Shown piece after piece: positions 1-6,883 of a DNA stretch of 50,796 nt. The stretch lies in contig JAFSPN010000036.1 in assembly GCA_017442875.1 (NCBI GenBank), positions 1 through 50,796 of the forward strand, in the 5' to 3' direction. This stretch comes from Bacilli bacterium (GTDB taxonomy: Bacteria; Bacillota_I; Bacilli_A; RFN20; CAG-826). The position numbers and the translations under genes were made by a program. Each line of letters begins with the position of its first letter. Position 1 is the first letter of the stretch. The notes under the pieces are model-generated. The model was given only the letters and a program-made list of their open reading frames with translations. It was not told the DNA's origin and ran no database searches.

Positions 1-3
1 CAT
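1..3 (-). CDS. Start codon of a gene running off the left edge
   Basis: The first three bases are CAT, which is ATG on the minus strand. It is preceded on that strand by AAGGAG seven bases upstream and by the stop codon of the Cys-rich lipoprotein gene at 14-16. The spacing fits a next gene in the zinc operon whose body lies outside the window. Nothing can be said about its product. Confidence 0.4.
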
Positions 4-13
4 AGATATCTCC

Positions 14-562
14 TTATTTTAACCAAATAGCATCCACTAAATGGACATACAAGTCCGAATCTTCTAAATATGTTTCAAATCTCCCCACTATTGTTGCTTC
101 TTCGTTATATAATGGATAACCATTTCCTCCACTCATAGAACAAAGCGGAACTTCATATAATAAAAACTCAAGACCATTACCGCAACACGCTGTCGCATCC
201 ATTACTAAAATAGCGGGATAACATGAATTTGGATCAGTGCTTTCAAATGGTCTAAATGGTCCAGCAACTTTGACTATTTTATTAATATAAGAGCTCGGTT
301 TATCTAGCATGTCATAAACTTCTGAATAAACCATCGTGGAGTTCATAGTAGTTAAATCAACATCAATCTTTTCATAAACAGGATAGTCATTTTGACTTTG
401 TTTTCTATTTGATTCACTAATTATTGATGAAGGGATGCTGCTCTCTTCTGAACTAAATAATGAAGCAATTGGGTTATTGCGGCTATTTAAATGGCCATTA
501 CTTGTACAGCTAGTAATCAACAAAATAGCGGATATAGTAGTTAACAATGCAACTTTTTTCAT
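14..562 (-). CDS. Cys-rich lipoprotein of the zinc importer operon
   Basis: Lipoprotein of 182 residues. The signal peptide ends in the lipobox ITSC with Cys19, followed by a Ser/Asn-rich linker to about residue 60. The folded part (about 70-182) has the core DATACCGNGLEF, with paired Cys126/Cys127, and an ending of the type VGRFETYLEDSDLYVHL. From memory, this resembles conserved uncharacterised proteins next to clostridial zinc ABC genes, and the CC motif recalls the DUF1980/YcgQ proteins; I infer a metal-linked role outside the membrane. It is the last complete gene of the operon. The chosen ATG at 562 has AAAGGA 11 bases upstream. The alternative at 571 forms TAATG with the permease stop but lies too close to that site. 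Function unproven. Confidence 0.75.
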   Translation of the reverse strand: MKKVALLTTISAILLITSCTSNGHLNSRNNPIASLFSSEESSIPSSIISESNRKQSQNDYPVYEKIDVDLTTMNSTMVYSEVYDMLDKPSSYINKIVKVAGPFRPFESTDPNSCYPAILVMDATACCGNGLEFLLYEVPLCSMSGGNGYPLYNEEATIVGRFETYLEDSDLYVHLVDAIWLK

Positions 563-570
563 TTTTATCA

Positions 571-1428
571 TTATCCTTTCTTCACTCTTGAAAAAATGAA
601 TCCGATAAGGAAGAAAATAAAGAACACCACAATATCGACCGCGACAATTGTTGGGCCAACTGGTGTGCCAGCCACAATGGATATTAATAAGCCAGAAGCA
701 GCGCAAAATACCGAAATAATAGCGGAACTAATGGTCACTGATTTAAAACTTTTAAATACACGCATCGCGCTTAATGCTGGGAAAATGATTAAGGCAGATA
801 TCAATAATGAACCTACAAGATTCATTGCAAGAACAATAATGATAGCAGTCACTACTGCAATTAACAGATTATATAAATTAGCTTTTACACCAGTAGCTCT
901 AGCAAAGTTTTCATCAAAAGTAACCGCAAAAATTTTGTTATAAAAGAAGACAAAAATTAAGCCGGTTAAAATAGACAAGCCTATACAAATCCATACTTCC
1001 ACTGTGGAAAGTGTCAAAATTGAGACCGAGCCAAATAATGTCGTGCAAACATCAGCGGATACATTGGATGATGTTGGAAAAATATTCATTAATAAATAAC
1101 CAATCGCTAAAGCACCAACAGAGAGCATTGCCACTGCGGCATCACCTTTGATACGACTATTTTGCGACGTTCTTAAAAGAAGAATGGCGGCAATAATAGT
1201 GACAGGCATAGAAATAATCATATTGTTAGTTAAACCAACAACAGCCGCCACCGCCATCGCCCCGAAAGCCATATGAGATAAGCCATCACCAATAAATGAG
1301 AATCGTTTTAAAACTAATGTAACTCCTAATAAAGATGAGCACAAAGCAATCAAGACACCCACGATAAAGGCGTATTGAACAAATTGGAATTGAAAATAAG
1401 AGGCAATCGTTTCAAATAATTCAATCAT
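571..1428 (-). CDS. znuB: Metal ABC transporter permease (ZnuB/MntB family)
   Basis: Inner-membrane permease of 285 residues with about eight hydrophobic segments, the usual size for the ABC-3 family. It forms the channel for Zn2+ (or Mn2+) delivered by the binding lipoprotein encoded at 2141-3106 and powered by the ATPase at 1421-2128. The ATG overlaps the ATPase stop in ATGATTGA, so the two are translationally coupled, with GGAGG upstream. Metal specificity cannot be read from the permease. Zinc is favoured by the Glu-rich loop in the binding protein and by the accessory Cys-rich genes, but manganese is not excluded. Confidence 0.9.
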   Translation of the reverse strand: MIELFETIASYFQFQFVQYAFIVGVLIALCSSLLGVTLVLKRFSFIGDGLSHMAFGAMAVAAVVGLTNNMIISMPVTIIAAILLLRTSQNSRIKGDAAVAMLSVGALAIGYLLMNIFPTSSNVSADVCTTLFGSVSILTLSTVEVWICIGLSILTGLIFVFFYNKIFAVTFDENFARATGVKANLYNLLIAVVTAIIIVLAMNLVGSLLISALIIFPALSAMRVFKSFKSVTISSAIISVFCAASGLLISIVAGTPVGPTIVAVDIVVFFIFFLIGFIFSRVKKG

Positions 1429-2128
1429 TTTGCTTACCTCCTTTGTCCATAAAGATTTGATAAAGCGGGCTCTTTAAATAATCTTCTTTATTGCCAAAGA
1501 AGGTTTCATGACCAAGATGTAAAATTTTATTCGCGTGTTTTAAAGCTTGAAGATCATGAGAAATCATGATAATGGTAATGCCTTCTTTATTTAAAGAGTC
1601 AATTAATTCATAAAGCTGAATGGTGACCTTAGGGTCTAAACCAGTCACAGGTTCATCTAAAACAAGCACTTTATCAGAAGAACAGAGGGCCCGTGCAAGC
1701 AAAACGCGTTGTTGCTGGCCACCAGATAGTTCTCTATAGCATCTCTTCTTTAAATCCTCTAAACCAAGTTTTTTGATATTAGCTTCAGCGAGTTGTTTGT
1801 CCTCTTTTGCATAAAATGGTCTTATACCATCTTTTGCTAAACAGCCAGAAATGACTATCTCCCAAACAGAAGCCGGGAAATCTCTTTGCACCACTGTTTG
1901 TTGAGGGAGATAGCCAATTTCGGTTTTCTTTACTCCCACATCAAAAACAATTTTACCATCCAGTGGCTTTATTAAGCCAAGCATGGTTTTAAGCAAAGTT
2001 GATTTACCCGCCCCATTTTCACCTAAAATAGCGAGGTAATCGCCTTGTTCTATAGAAAAACTTAAGTTTTCTAATATCGGATTATTATCATAACCTATCG
2101 ATATGTTTTCAAATGAAAGTAAAGGCAT
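1421..2128 (-). CDS. znuC: Metal ABC transporter ATP-binding protein
   Basis: ABC ATPase of 235 residues. Walker A GENGAGKS lies at about residues 36-43, the signature LSGGQQQR at about 138-145, Walker B LVLDEP at about 155-160, and the switch His in MISHDL near 189. It energises metal import with the neighbouring permease and binding protein. The start at 2128 has GGAGG eight bases upstream, 12 bases after the binding-protein stop. The stop is TGA, which shows that TGA is not read as tryptophan here. Length and motif order are normal for the ZnuC/MntB-type subfamily. Confidence 0.9.
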   Translation of the reverse strand: MPLLSFENISIGYDNNPILENLSFSIEQGDYLAILGENGAGKSTLLKTMLGLIKPLDGKIVFDVGVKKTEIGYLPQQTVVQRDFPASVWEIVISGCLAKDGIRPFYAKEDKQLAEANIKKLGLEDLKKRCYRELSGGQQQRVLLARALCSSDKVLVLDEPVTGLDPKVTIQLYELIDSLNKEGITIIMISHDLQALKHANKILHLGHETFFGNKEDYLKSPLYQIFMDKGGKQND

Positions 2129-2140
2129 AAGGTATCCTCC

Positions 2141-3106
2141 TTATTTAAGAGCTTCTTTTAAAGCTGTGAGATTTTGTTCCATAATAGAAAGATAATTCCT
2201 ACCAGCTTGATATTCTTTTGTGGACGCTGATTGAATTGAATCCATCGTTAAAATAGTTTGGTCTTTATTCGTGGTGGCATTTTTCACTGTATTAGCGATT
2301 GAACCATCCGAACTTTCGATTTTGAAGATGACTGACAAGCCTAATTCATCAACTTTATTAGCTAAAAATTTGATGGTTTCAAAACTGGCTTCTGTTTCCG
2401 CAGAGCAGCCCACAAAAGCGGCATAGTATTTTAGATTATAATCATCCACGAGGTATCTAAATGGGAATCTATCGGCAAATAAGACAGTATCTTTGTTACC
2501 CGCTTTAACAGCTTGTTCATAGCGAGTGTCTAAGTCTTTTAATGAATTAACATAAGTTGCAACATTATCGTCATAGTAATTGGCATTATCTTTATCGATT
2601 TCAGCGATGACTTTGCCAATGTCTTTGACTAGTACTTCAGCATTTTGAAGAGAAAGCCAAACATGTTCATCATATTCAATTTCTTCTTCACCCTCTTCTT
2701 CCTCTTCTTCACCTTCCATGCCTTCGATGACTTCTTCTTCTTTAATGGCGTCACCAAGAATATCCATGAGGTTGATAACTTTCATATCCTTATTAGTGGC
2801 TTGTTTAAGAGCGCCATTAACCCAAGAATCAGATTCACCACCAACATAGATAAATAAGTCACTCTTAGAAATGGTGACTATGTCTTTTGGGGTTGGTTGA
2901 TAACTATGTAAATCAATGCCACTGTCGAGAAGAAGAGTAACATTAGCATTATTTTTCTTTTCTCCTAGAATATTCATGACCCAATCGTATTCAGGAAAAA
3001 TTGTGGTCACTATATTCATTTTTCCATCACCGCCATTAAGATTACACGATGTGAAAAAAGGAATTATAAGCGAAAGCCCAATGAGCTTCCAAAAAATATT
3101 TTTCAT
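2141..3106 (-). CDS. znuA: Metal ABC transporter substrate-binding lipoprotein
   Basis: ZnuA/TroA-type binding protein of 321 residues. The signal peptide ends in FTSC (lipid Cys21). Candidate ligands are His67 in DLHSYQP, His148 in DEHVWLS, and the Asp side of FADRFPFRYL near 212, where other families have His; I recall the DRFPFRYL form as normal in Clostridia-type members. The flexible metal loop, about residues 123-143, is almost only Glu and Gly with no His, unlike the His-rich loops of most ZnuA proteins. AAGGAG sits eight bases before the ATG. It is the first transporter gene, 34 bases after the 99-residue membrane protein coding for a His/Cys motif. Confidence 0.9.
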   Translation of the reverse strand: MKNIFWKLIGLSLIIPFFTSCNLNGGDGKMNIVTTIFPEYDWVMNILGEKKNNANVTLLLDSGIDLHSYQPTPKDIVTISKSDLFIYVGGESDSWVNGALKQATNKDMKVINLMDILGDAIKEEEVIEGMEGEEEEEEGEEEIEYDEHVWLSLQNAEVLVKDIGKVIAEIDKDNANYYDDNVATYVNSLKDLDTRYEQAVKAGNKDTVLFADRFPFRYLVDDYNLKYYAAFVGCSAETEASFETIKFLANKVDELGLSVIFKIESSDGSIANTVKNATTNKDQTILTMDSIQSASTKEYQAGRNYLSIMEQNLTALKEALK

Positions 3107-3134
3107 GATAAAAACTCCTTAATTAATGACAAAA

Positions 3135-3153
3135 ATATTGCTTATAGCAATAT
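3135..3153 (-). promoter_or_regulatory. Perfect 7-5-7 inverted repeat before the zinc-binding protein gene
   Basis: ATATTGC, five bases, GCAATAT lies between the 99-residue protein gene and the binding-protein gene. On the minus strand it is followed by TTTTT, so it may be a weak terminator that lets through some transcripts, or an operator for a metal regulator over a local promoter. The arms do not match the Bacillus Zur or AdcR consensus as I remember them. Confidence 0.45.
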
Positions 3154-3175
3154 AGAAACAATCATTAAAAGGAGT

Positions 3176-3475
3176 CTAATTAGATAACTTGGTTTTTAAT
3201 AAAACAGGCGTATTAAAATCTAAATCTTTAGATATTGCAATCAAAGAAGCAACGAAAACAAATGAGACCGCAATTAATAAAGTTGCTGCTGCACCAGTAG
3301 AAAACTTAACAATGTGTTTAATGTTGTCTTCGGCGGTACGAATAACTTCACAAATTTGGCAGTCTTCATGATTACAACTATGGCCTGCTTCTTCTACTAA
3401 AACAATTGGAGAAAGCACAACAAAGAAAGCAGATATAATAACGAATAATTTAGCTAAAAACTTTCTTAATCTCAT
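3176..3475 (-). CDS. Small two-TM protein with His/Cys metal motif, zinc operon
   Basis: Protein of 99 residues. A first hydrophobic segment lies at about residues 10-27, then an exposed HSCNHEDCQIC stretch (His32, Cys34, His36, Cys39, Cys42), then a second membrane segment at about 58-82. The His/Cys cluster looks able to bind a metal ion on the outer face. I recall similar H-x-C-x4-C-x2-C membrane proteins beside clostridial zinc ABC genes but know no function. It is the first gene of the cluster, with AAGGAAA before the ATG and a terminator just upstream that separates it from the tRNA. I infer an accessory or sensing role in metal uptake. Confidence 0.7.
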   Translation of the reverse strand: MRLRKFLAKLFVIISAFFVVLSPIVLVEEAGHSCNHEDCQICEVIRTAEDNIKHIVKFSTGAAATLLIAVSFVFVASLIAISKDLDFNTPVLLKTKLSN

Positions 3476-3490
3476 AGTTGTTTCCTTATT

Positions 3491-3506
3491 ATATATAATT
3501 ATATAT
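3491..3506 (-). promoter_or_regulatory. AT-only palindrome at the zinc-operon promoter
   Basis: ATATATAATTATATAT is a perfect 16-bp palindrome 15 bp before the start of the 99-residue protein gene. It contains -10-like sequence (TATAAT on the minus strand nearby). The upstream terminator leaves very little room for a promoter, so this element probably is or overlaps it. Whether a regulator binds it is unknown. Confidence 0.3.
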
Positions 3507-3511
3507 CACGC

Positions 3512-3539
3512 AAAAAAGAAAAGAAGGTTTTAAACCTTC
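3512..3539 (-). terminator. Rho-independent terminator of the tRNA-Ile transcript
   Basis: On the minus strand GAAGGTT, a three-base loop and AACCTTC form a 7-bp stem, followed by TTTTCTTTTTT. It lies about 100 bases downstream of the tRNA 3' end. The stretch between them (3541-3641) shows no gene. Confidence 0.8.
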
Positions 3540-3641
3540 AGTCTTTTCTTTCCCTTACGAGGTTGTCTGGTAATTGGAATCTCCATCCACAGACATTTGA
3601 ACTCATCTGGTGTATTTAAACAGTTAAGAATTCCCGCTAAA

Positions 3642-3718
3642 TGGTGGGCCCAAATGGAATCGAACCATCGACCTCGGCGTTATCAGCACCGCGCTCTAAC
3701 CGACTGAGCTATAGGCCC
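3642..3718 (-). tRNA. tRNA-Ile (anticodon GAT)
   Basis: A 77-base cloverleaf on the minus strand. The 7-bp acceptor stem is GGGCCTA with TGGGCCC, the D arm contains AGCTCAGTCGGTTAGAGC, the anticodon loop is CTGATAA (anticodon GAT), and the T arm is GGTTCGATTCC. The 3' CCA is encoded. It reads AUC and AUU isoleucine codons. It stands alone, with its own promoter and terminator, after the rplM-rpsI operon. Confidence 0.97.
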
Positions 3719-3742
3719 ATCTGCCTTTTAGACAGCGTTAAT

Positions 3743-3771
3743 AATATACAACAACACTTATTTATAATCAA
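3743..3771 (-). promoter_or_regulatory. SigA-type promoter of tRNA-Ile
   Basis: On the minus strand TTGATT, 17 bases, TATATT. The predicted start falls about 18-20 bases before the mature tRNA 5' end. Confidence 0.7.
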
Positions 3772-3803
3772 TAACTTTTTAATAATAAAAAAGAACACGC
3801 GAA

Positions 3804-3829
3804 TAAGAAAAAAGGAAGTATAAACTTCC
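3804..3829 (-). terminator. Terminator of the rplM-rpsI operon
   Basis: Minus-strand stem GGAAGT, TTAT loop, ACTTCC, followed by TTTTTTCTT, 26 bases after the rpsI stop codon. Confidence 0.85.
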
Positions 3830-3854
3830 TCTTCTCTTTCTTGATAGTAAACGA

Positions 3855-4253
3855 TTAACGTTTGCTGAATTGAGGTGCTTTACGAGCAGCTTTGAGACCG
3901 TATTTTTTACGTTCTTTCTTACGGGAGTCACGTGTGACCATACCGTTAGCTTTTAAGACTGCACGATCGCAACCGGCTTCTAATAAGGCTCTGGCTAAAC
4001 CTAAACGGATTGCACCAGCTTGACCTGTGAAGCCACCACCTTTAACTTCAGCGCGGACATCATACTTAGATTCTGTGCCGGTTAATGTTAATGGTTGTTT
4101 TAAATCGAGAATTAATGTTTGATAAGGCATATATTCTTCGACTGGGTGACCGTTGACAACAACTTTACCTGTACCCGCTGTTAAATAAACACGAGCGATT
4201 GAAGATTTTCTTTTGCCTGTACCGTAATATTGAAGATCAGCTTTCTTTGCCAT
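3855..4253 (-). CDS. rpsI: 30S ribosomal protein S9 (uS9)
   Basis: S9 of the small subunit, 132 residues, the usual length. It begins [23 protein letters not shown] and ends with the conserved basic tail [12 protein letters not shown], which reaches towards the P-site tRNA. It follows rplM with an 11-base gap and GGAGG before the ATG, the standard L13-S9 pair. No odd features. Confidence 0.97.
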   Translation of the reverse strand: MAKKADLQYYGTGKRKSSIARVYLTAGTGKVVVNGHPVEEYMPYQTLILDLKQPLTLTGTESKYDVRAEVKGGGFTGQAGAIRLGLARALLEAGCDRAVLKANGMVTRDSRKKERKKYGLKAARKAPQFSKR

Positions 4254-4264
4254 GGTGAGACCTC

Positions 4265-4705
4265 CTAGAATTTGAGCTCAAGAACTTCCGGTTTTTGAGC
4301 TTCTTGTTTGTGTTCTGGACCAGCATAGACAAATAATTTCTTAATCATTTGACGACCTAAACGGCCTTTTGGAAGCATGCCATGAATGCATCTTTCCATC
4401 ATTTCTACTGGGTACTTTTCAATCATTGTACCAGCTGTACGGGTTCTAAGACCACCAGCATAACCAGAAACATTGTAGTATTTTTTGTTATTCAACTTAT
4501 CGCCAGAAAGAGAAACCTTTTCAGCGTTAATGATGATAACATAGTCACCACAGTCAACGTTTGGAGTCCAAATTGGTTTACATTTACCAGTTAAGACTTG
4601 TGCGACTTGAGTGGCTAATCTTCCTAATGGCTTATTCGCGGCATCCACGACATACCATTTTCTTTGGATTTCGTTATTTTTTGCAATAGTAGTTTGACGT
4701 TGCAT
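4265..4705 (-). CDS. rplM: 50S ribosomal protein L13 (uL13)
   Basis: L13 of the large subunit, 146 residues. The core shows [25 protein letters not shown] and the MLPKGRLGR segment. It is the first gene of the rplM-rpsI operon, with a strong promoter about 80 bases upstream and AAAGGAGG before the ATG. In Bacillus the same pair follows truA; here yebC and an unknown gene lie in between. Confidence 0.97.
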   Translation of the reverse strand: MQRQTTIAKNNEIQRKWYVVDAANKPLGRLATQVAQVLTGKCKPIWTPNVDCGDYVIIINAEKVSLSGDKLNNKKYYNVSGYAGGLRTRTAGTMIEKYPVEMMERCIHGMLPKGRLGRQMIKKLFVYAGPEHKQEAQKPEVLELKF

Positions 4706-4775
4706 AACTTTAATCCTCCTTTACCAAACTAACTTTGACCTTACCGGGGACTTCGCTAATTTAGCTTTTGTGCCG
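4706..4775 (-). ncRNA. 5' leader of rplM, possible L13 autoregulatory leader
   Basis: About 70 transcribed bases between the predicted start (near 4775) and the ATG. They hold a GCTA/TAGC hairpin and a GTCCCCGGTAAGG segment before the AAAGGAGG site. Firmicute L13 leaders bound by L13 are known. The position fits, but a match to that family needs a covariance-model search. Confidence 0.4.
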
Positions 4776-4781
4776 ATAAAA

Positions 4782-4810
4782 ATCATACGCGTTTGCGTAG
4801 GTGATGTCAA
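4782..4810 (-). promoter_or_regulatory. Strong SigA promoter of rplM-rpsI
   Basis: On the minus strand TTGACA, 17 bases, TATGAT. Both boxes and the spacing are identical to those of the S10 operon promoter at 46091-46119. Confidence 0.85.
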
Positions 4811-4872
4811 TTGAATATTTGTGAAACAACTCCCTAATTGTGAAAAAGATTGTTTTTGGTTATTTAATTTGA

Positions 4873-5259
4873 TTAAATGTTTATAGCGGAACAGTAGATG
4901 AAGAACGGACATAAGTGCCGGCGCCACGTTCCGCTTTTTTTATTTCTTTGTTCTAGAAATTTTGCGAATTCTATTTCTGTCTTTTTTAGCGAATCTCCAT
5001 CCACGAATCCTTTTTCTAGAGAATTTTTGATTGGACCACTACGAAAGAATGGCCTTATGTAAGATGCACGGTTATCTTTTGGATTAGGATTCTTTCTTAA
5101 TTTAATATTTCTTCTATTGTCAGTAACAGGTGAATGAACTAATCCTATGTAATCGTAACTATTCCCTTCCTTTCTTATTACGTAAGCAGGATGAATAGAT
5201 GCTTCTTTACTACGATTAACTCTAAAATGTTTTTTGAATGGTCTTTTAGGTTTGGACAT
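4873..5259 (-). CDS. Small basic protein of unknown function
   Basis: Protein of 128 residues that I do not recognise. The first 105 or so residues are highly basic and well behaved, with segments SKPKRPFKKHFRVNR, IHPAYVIRKEG, YDYIGLVHSPVTD, IKLRKNPNPKDNR and YIRPFFRSGP. The last 20 residues (from about SGTWRRHL) are read from a hairpin region and look unlike the rest, as if the original stop was lost. The start has AGGAGG seven bases upstream. It lies between yebC (with terminator) and the rplM promoter, so it is probably a single-gene unit. The charge suggests nucleic-acid contact, but no catalytic motif is visible. Confidence 0.65.
   Translation of the reverse strand: MSKPKRPFKKHFRVNRSKEASIHPAYVIRKEGNSYDYIGLVHSPVTDNRRNIKLRKNPNPKDNRASYIRPFFRSGPIKNSLEKGFVDGDSLKKTEIEFAKFLEQRNKKSGTWRRHLCPFFIYCSAINI
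4885..4941 (+). terminator. Hairpin with plus-strand T-run over the end of the unknown gene
   Basis: AGCGGAAC (4885-4892) and GTTCCGCT (4928-4935) form a perfect 8-bp stem with a 35-base GC-rich interior. It is followed on the plus strand by TTTTTTT. On the minus strand no T-run follows. No plus-strand gene is nearby, so a role against antisense transcription, or a relic, is possible. Confidence 0.45.
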
Positions 5260-5330
5260 AAAATACCTCCTACTTAACTAATCGGGAGATTTTTTGTTTT
5301 TGTCCAAAAAAGTTTTATCAATTGAATAAA

Positions 5331-5356
5331 TAAAAATGATGTTCCTTTGGAACACC
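5331..5356 (-). terminator. Terminator after yebC
   Basis: Minus-strand stem GGTGTTCC, AAA, GGAACATC, followed by ATTTTTATTT, about 25 bases past the yebC stop. Confidence 0.85.
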
Positions 5357-5381
5357 ACTTCTATTATTTTTTTAAAACCGA

Positions 5382-6089
5382 TTAAGCTTTGACGTTATGA
5401 TAAACGTTTTGAACGTCTTGTAAGTCATCAAGCATATCGCATAATTCGTCGAATTTGCGTTTGTCTTCTGGGTCGGTTAATTCAATTGGATCGTTGGCTA
5501 AGAAAGTGATTTCAGCAACATCGAATTCACTAATACCCATATCGCCTAATACTTGTCTAGCTTGACCAAACGCTGCTGGTTCAACTAGAACTTCGATTGT
5601 ACCATCTTCTTCGGTAACTTCACGGACATCAACATCGGAAAGAATGAGATTTTCTTCAACTTCATCTCTATTGTTTCCCTTGAAAACAAATAGACCAGTT
5701 TGTGTGAAATTAAAGATTGTGGAACCTAAGTGACCACCTTTTTTAGTAATTGCTGTTCTCACTTCGATAAACGCTCTATTAGAGTTATCGGTTAATGTAT
5801 CAATGATAAAGAGGGAACCACCAGGACCAAAGGCTTCATAGCGACCTTCAGAATAGCTTTCGGCTTCGCCGCCTTTAGCTTTTTGAATCGCTCTATCGAT
5901 GACGTCTTTAGTAACGTTTTGGCCTCTCCACTTTTCAATAGCGGAACGGAGGGCTAAATTCATTTCAGGATCAGGAACGCCAGACTTTGCCGCCATATAG
6001 ATTTCTTTGCTGGCTCTCATAAAGAGGGCGCTTCTTTTTGCAGCGGTTGCGGCCATCGCTTTTGCTCTTACTTCATGTGCTCTACCCAT
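5382..6089 (-). CDS. yebC: YebC/PmpR-family translation or transcription factor
   Basis: Protein of 235 residues in the YebC/TACO1 family, near the usual 240. It begins GRAHEVRAKAMAATAAKRSALF, a variant of the family GHSKWANI start, followed by AIEKWRGQNVTKDVIDRAIQKAKGG and the loop YEAFGPGGSLFIIDTLTDN. Members act as DNA-binding regulators or help ribosomes at proline-rich stretches; the sequence cannot decide which. The start at 6089 is preceded by AAAGGAG with good spacing; the reading frame extends upstream but without a ribosome site. It follows truA after 57 bases and ends in a strong terminator. Confidence 0.9.
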   Translation of the reverse strand: MGRAHEVRAKAMAATAAKRSALFMRASKEIYMAAKSGVPDPEMNLALRSAIEKWRGQNVTKDVIDRAIQKAKGGEAESYSEGRYEAFGPGGSLFIIDTLTDNSNRAFIEVRTAITKKGGHLGSTIFNFTQTGLFVFKGNNRDEVEENLILSDVDVREVTEEDGTIEVLVEPAAFGQARQVLGDMGISEFDVAEITFLANDPIELTDPEDKRKFDELCDMLDDLQDVQNVYHNVKA

Positions 6090-6146
6090 GATATAAACTC
6101 CTTTATTGCGAAAAAATATTATCACATGTTCATATAGAATTGAACA

Positions 6147-6881
6147 TTATTTGTATAAAACATCTACTAAATATAACCCATTAGCTGGGGCTTTGTAAGA
6201 AATGATTTCTCTTTTTTTATCTTCTTTAAGATGATAATCAATAAAATCTAAACTCTCTTTTTTGTTAGCAACGCTTAATGCGGCGCCTATCATATTTCTA
6301 ATTTGATAACGCATGAAACCATTGCCTTCAAAAGTAACAAAAACATCGTTACCATTTTTATCAACTTTTATAGCACAAATTTCTCTAATAAAGTTGCCTT
6401 CATCCTCTTCTTTAGAGGTGAAATCTTGATAATTATGTTGACCAACGAATTTATCTAATACGGATTTAAATAAATCAAAATCAAAATCCATTGGATAGAC
6501 ATAGGCTAATTGATCAAGGAATGGATCTTTATTTTTTAAAACAATACGATATTCATAAATCTTTCTTTTGGCGTTATATCTAGCGTGGAAGTCATTAGCA
6601 ACTTCTTCAAAAGAAACAATCTTGATGTCTTCTGGAAGCATTTTATTAAGAGAGTACGCTAATTGCTTTAAGTCTTTTTCTTTTTCGGTATCGAAATGAA
6701 AATACTGCCTAATTGCATGCACGCCTGCATCGGTTCTGCCTGAACCAGTAATATTTATTGGAGCGTCATATACTTTAGAAAGGGCCTCTTCAATTGTGCT
6801 TTGTACACTAACAAAACCGACTTGTTTTTGCCAGCCGTAATAGTTCGTACCTCTATATGAACAAACTCCCAATATGCGCAT
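6147..6881 (-). CDS. truA: tRNA pseudouridine(38-40) synthase TruA
   Basis: TruA of 244 residues, the usual length. It converts uridines 38-40 of the tRNA anticodon arm to pseudouridine. The catalytic Asp51 lies in GSGRTDAGVHA, and FMRYQIRNMIG near residue 205 is the conserved C-terminal motif. AAAGGA precedes the ATG at 6881, two bases after the ecfT stop. The order ecfA1-ecfA2-ecfT-truA is conserved in Firmicutes and indicates one transcript. Confidence 0.95.
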   Translation of the reverse strand: MRILGVCSYRGTNYYGWQKQVGFVSVQSTIEEALSKVYDAPINITGSGRTDAGVHAIRQYFHFDTEKEKDLKQLAYSLNKMLPEDIKIVSFEEVANDFHARYNAKRKIYEYRIVLKNKDPFLDQLAYVYPMDFDFDLFKSVLDKFVGQHNYQDFTSKEEDEGNFIREICAIKVDKNGNDVFVTFEGNGFMRYQIRNMIGAALSVANKKESLDFIDYHLKEDKKREIISYKAPANGLYLVDVLYK

Positions 6882-6883
6882 AA

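Noticed and set aside
596-943. Plus-strand open frame opposite the metal permease gene
   Set aside because: It mirrors a strongly supported membrane permease, has no ribosome site and no recognisable domain; a shadow.
4721-4927. Minus-strand open frame between the unknown gene and rplM
   Set aside because: It overlaps the rplM promoter and leader and the hairpin, has no ribosome site, and its product looks random.
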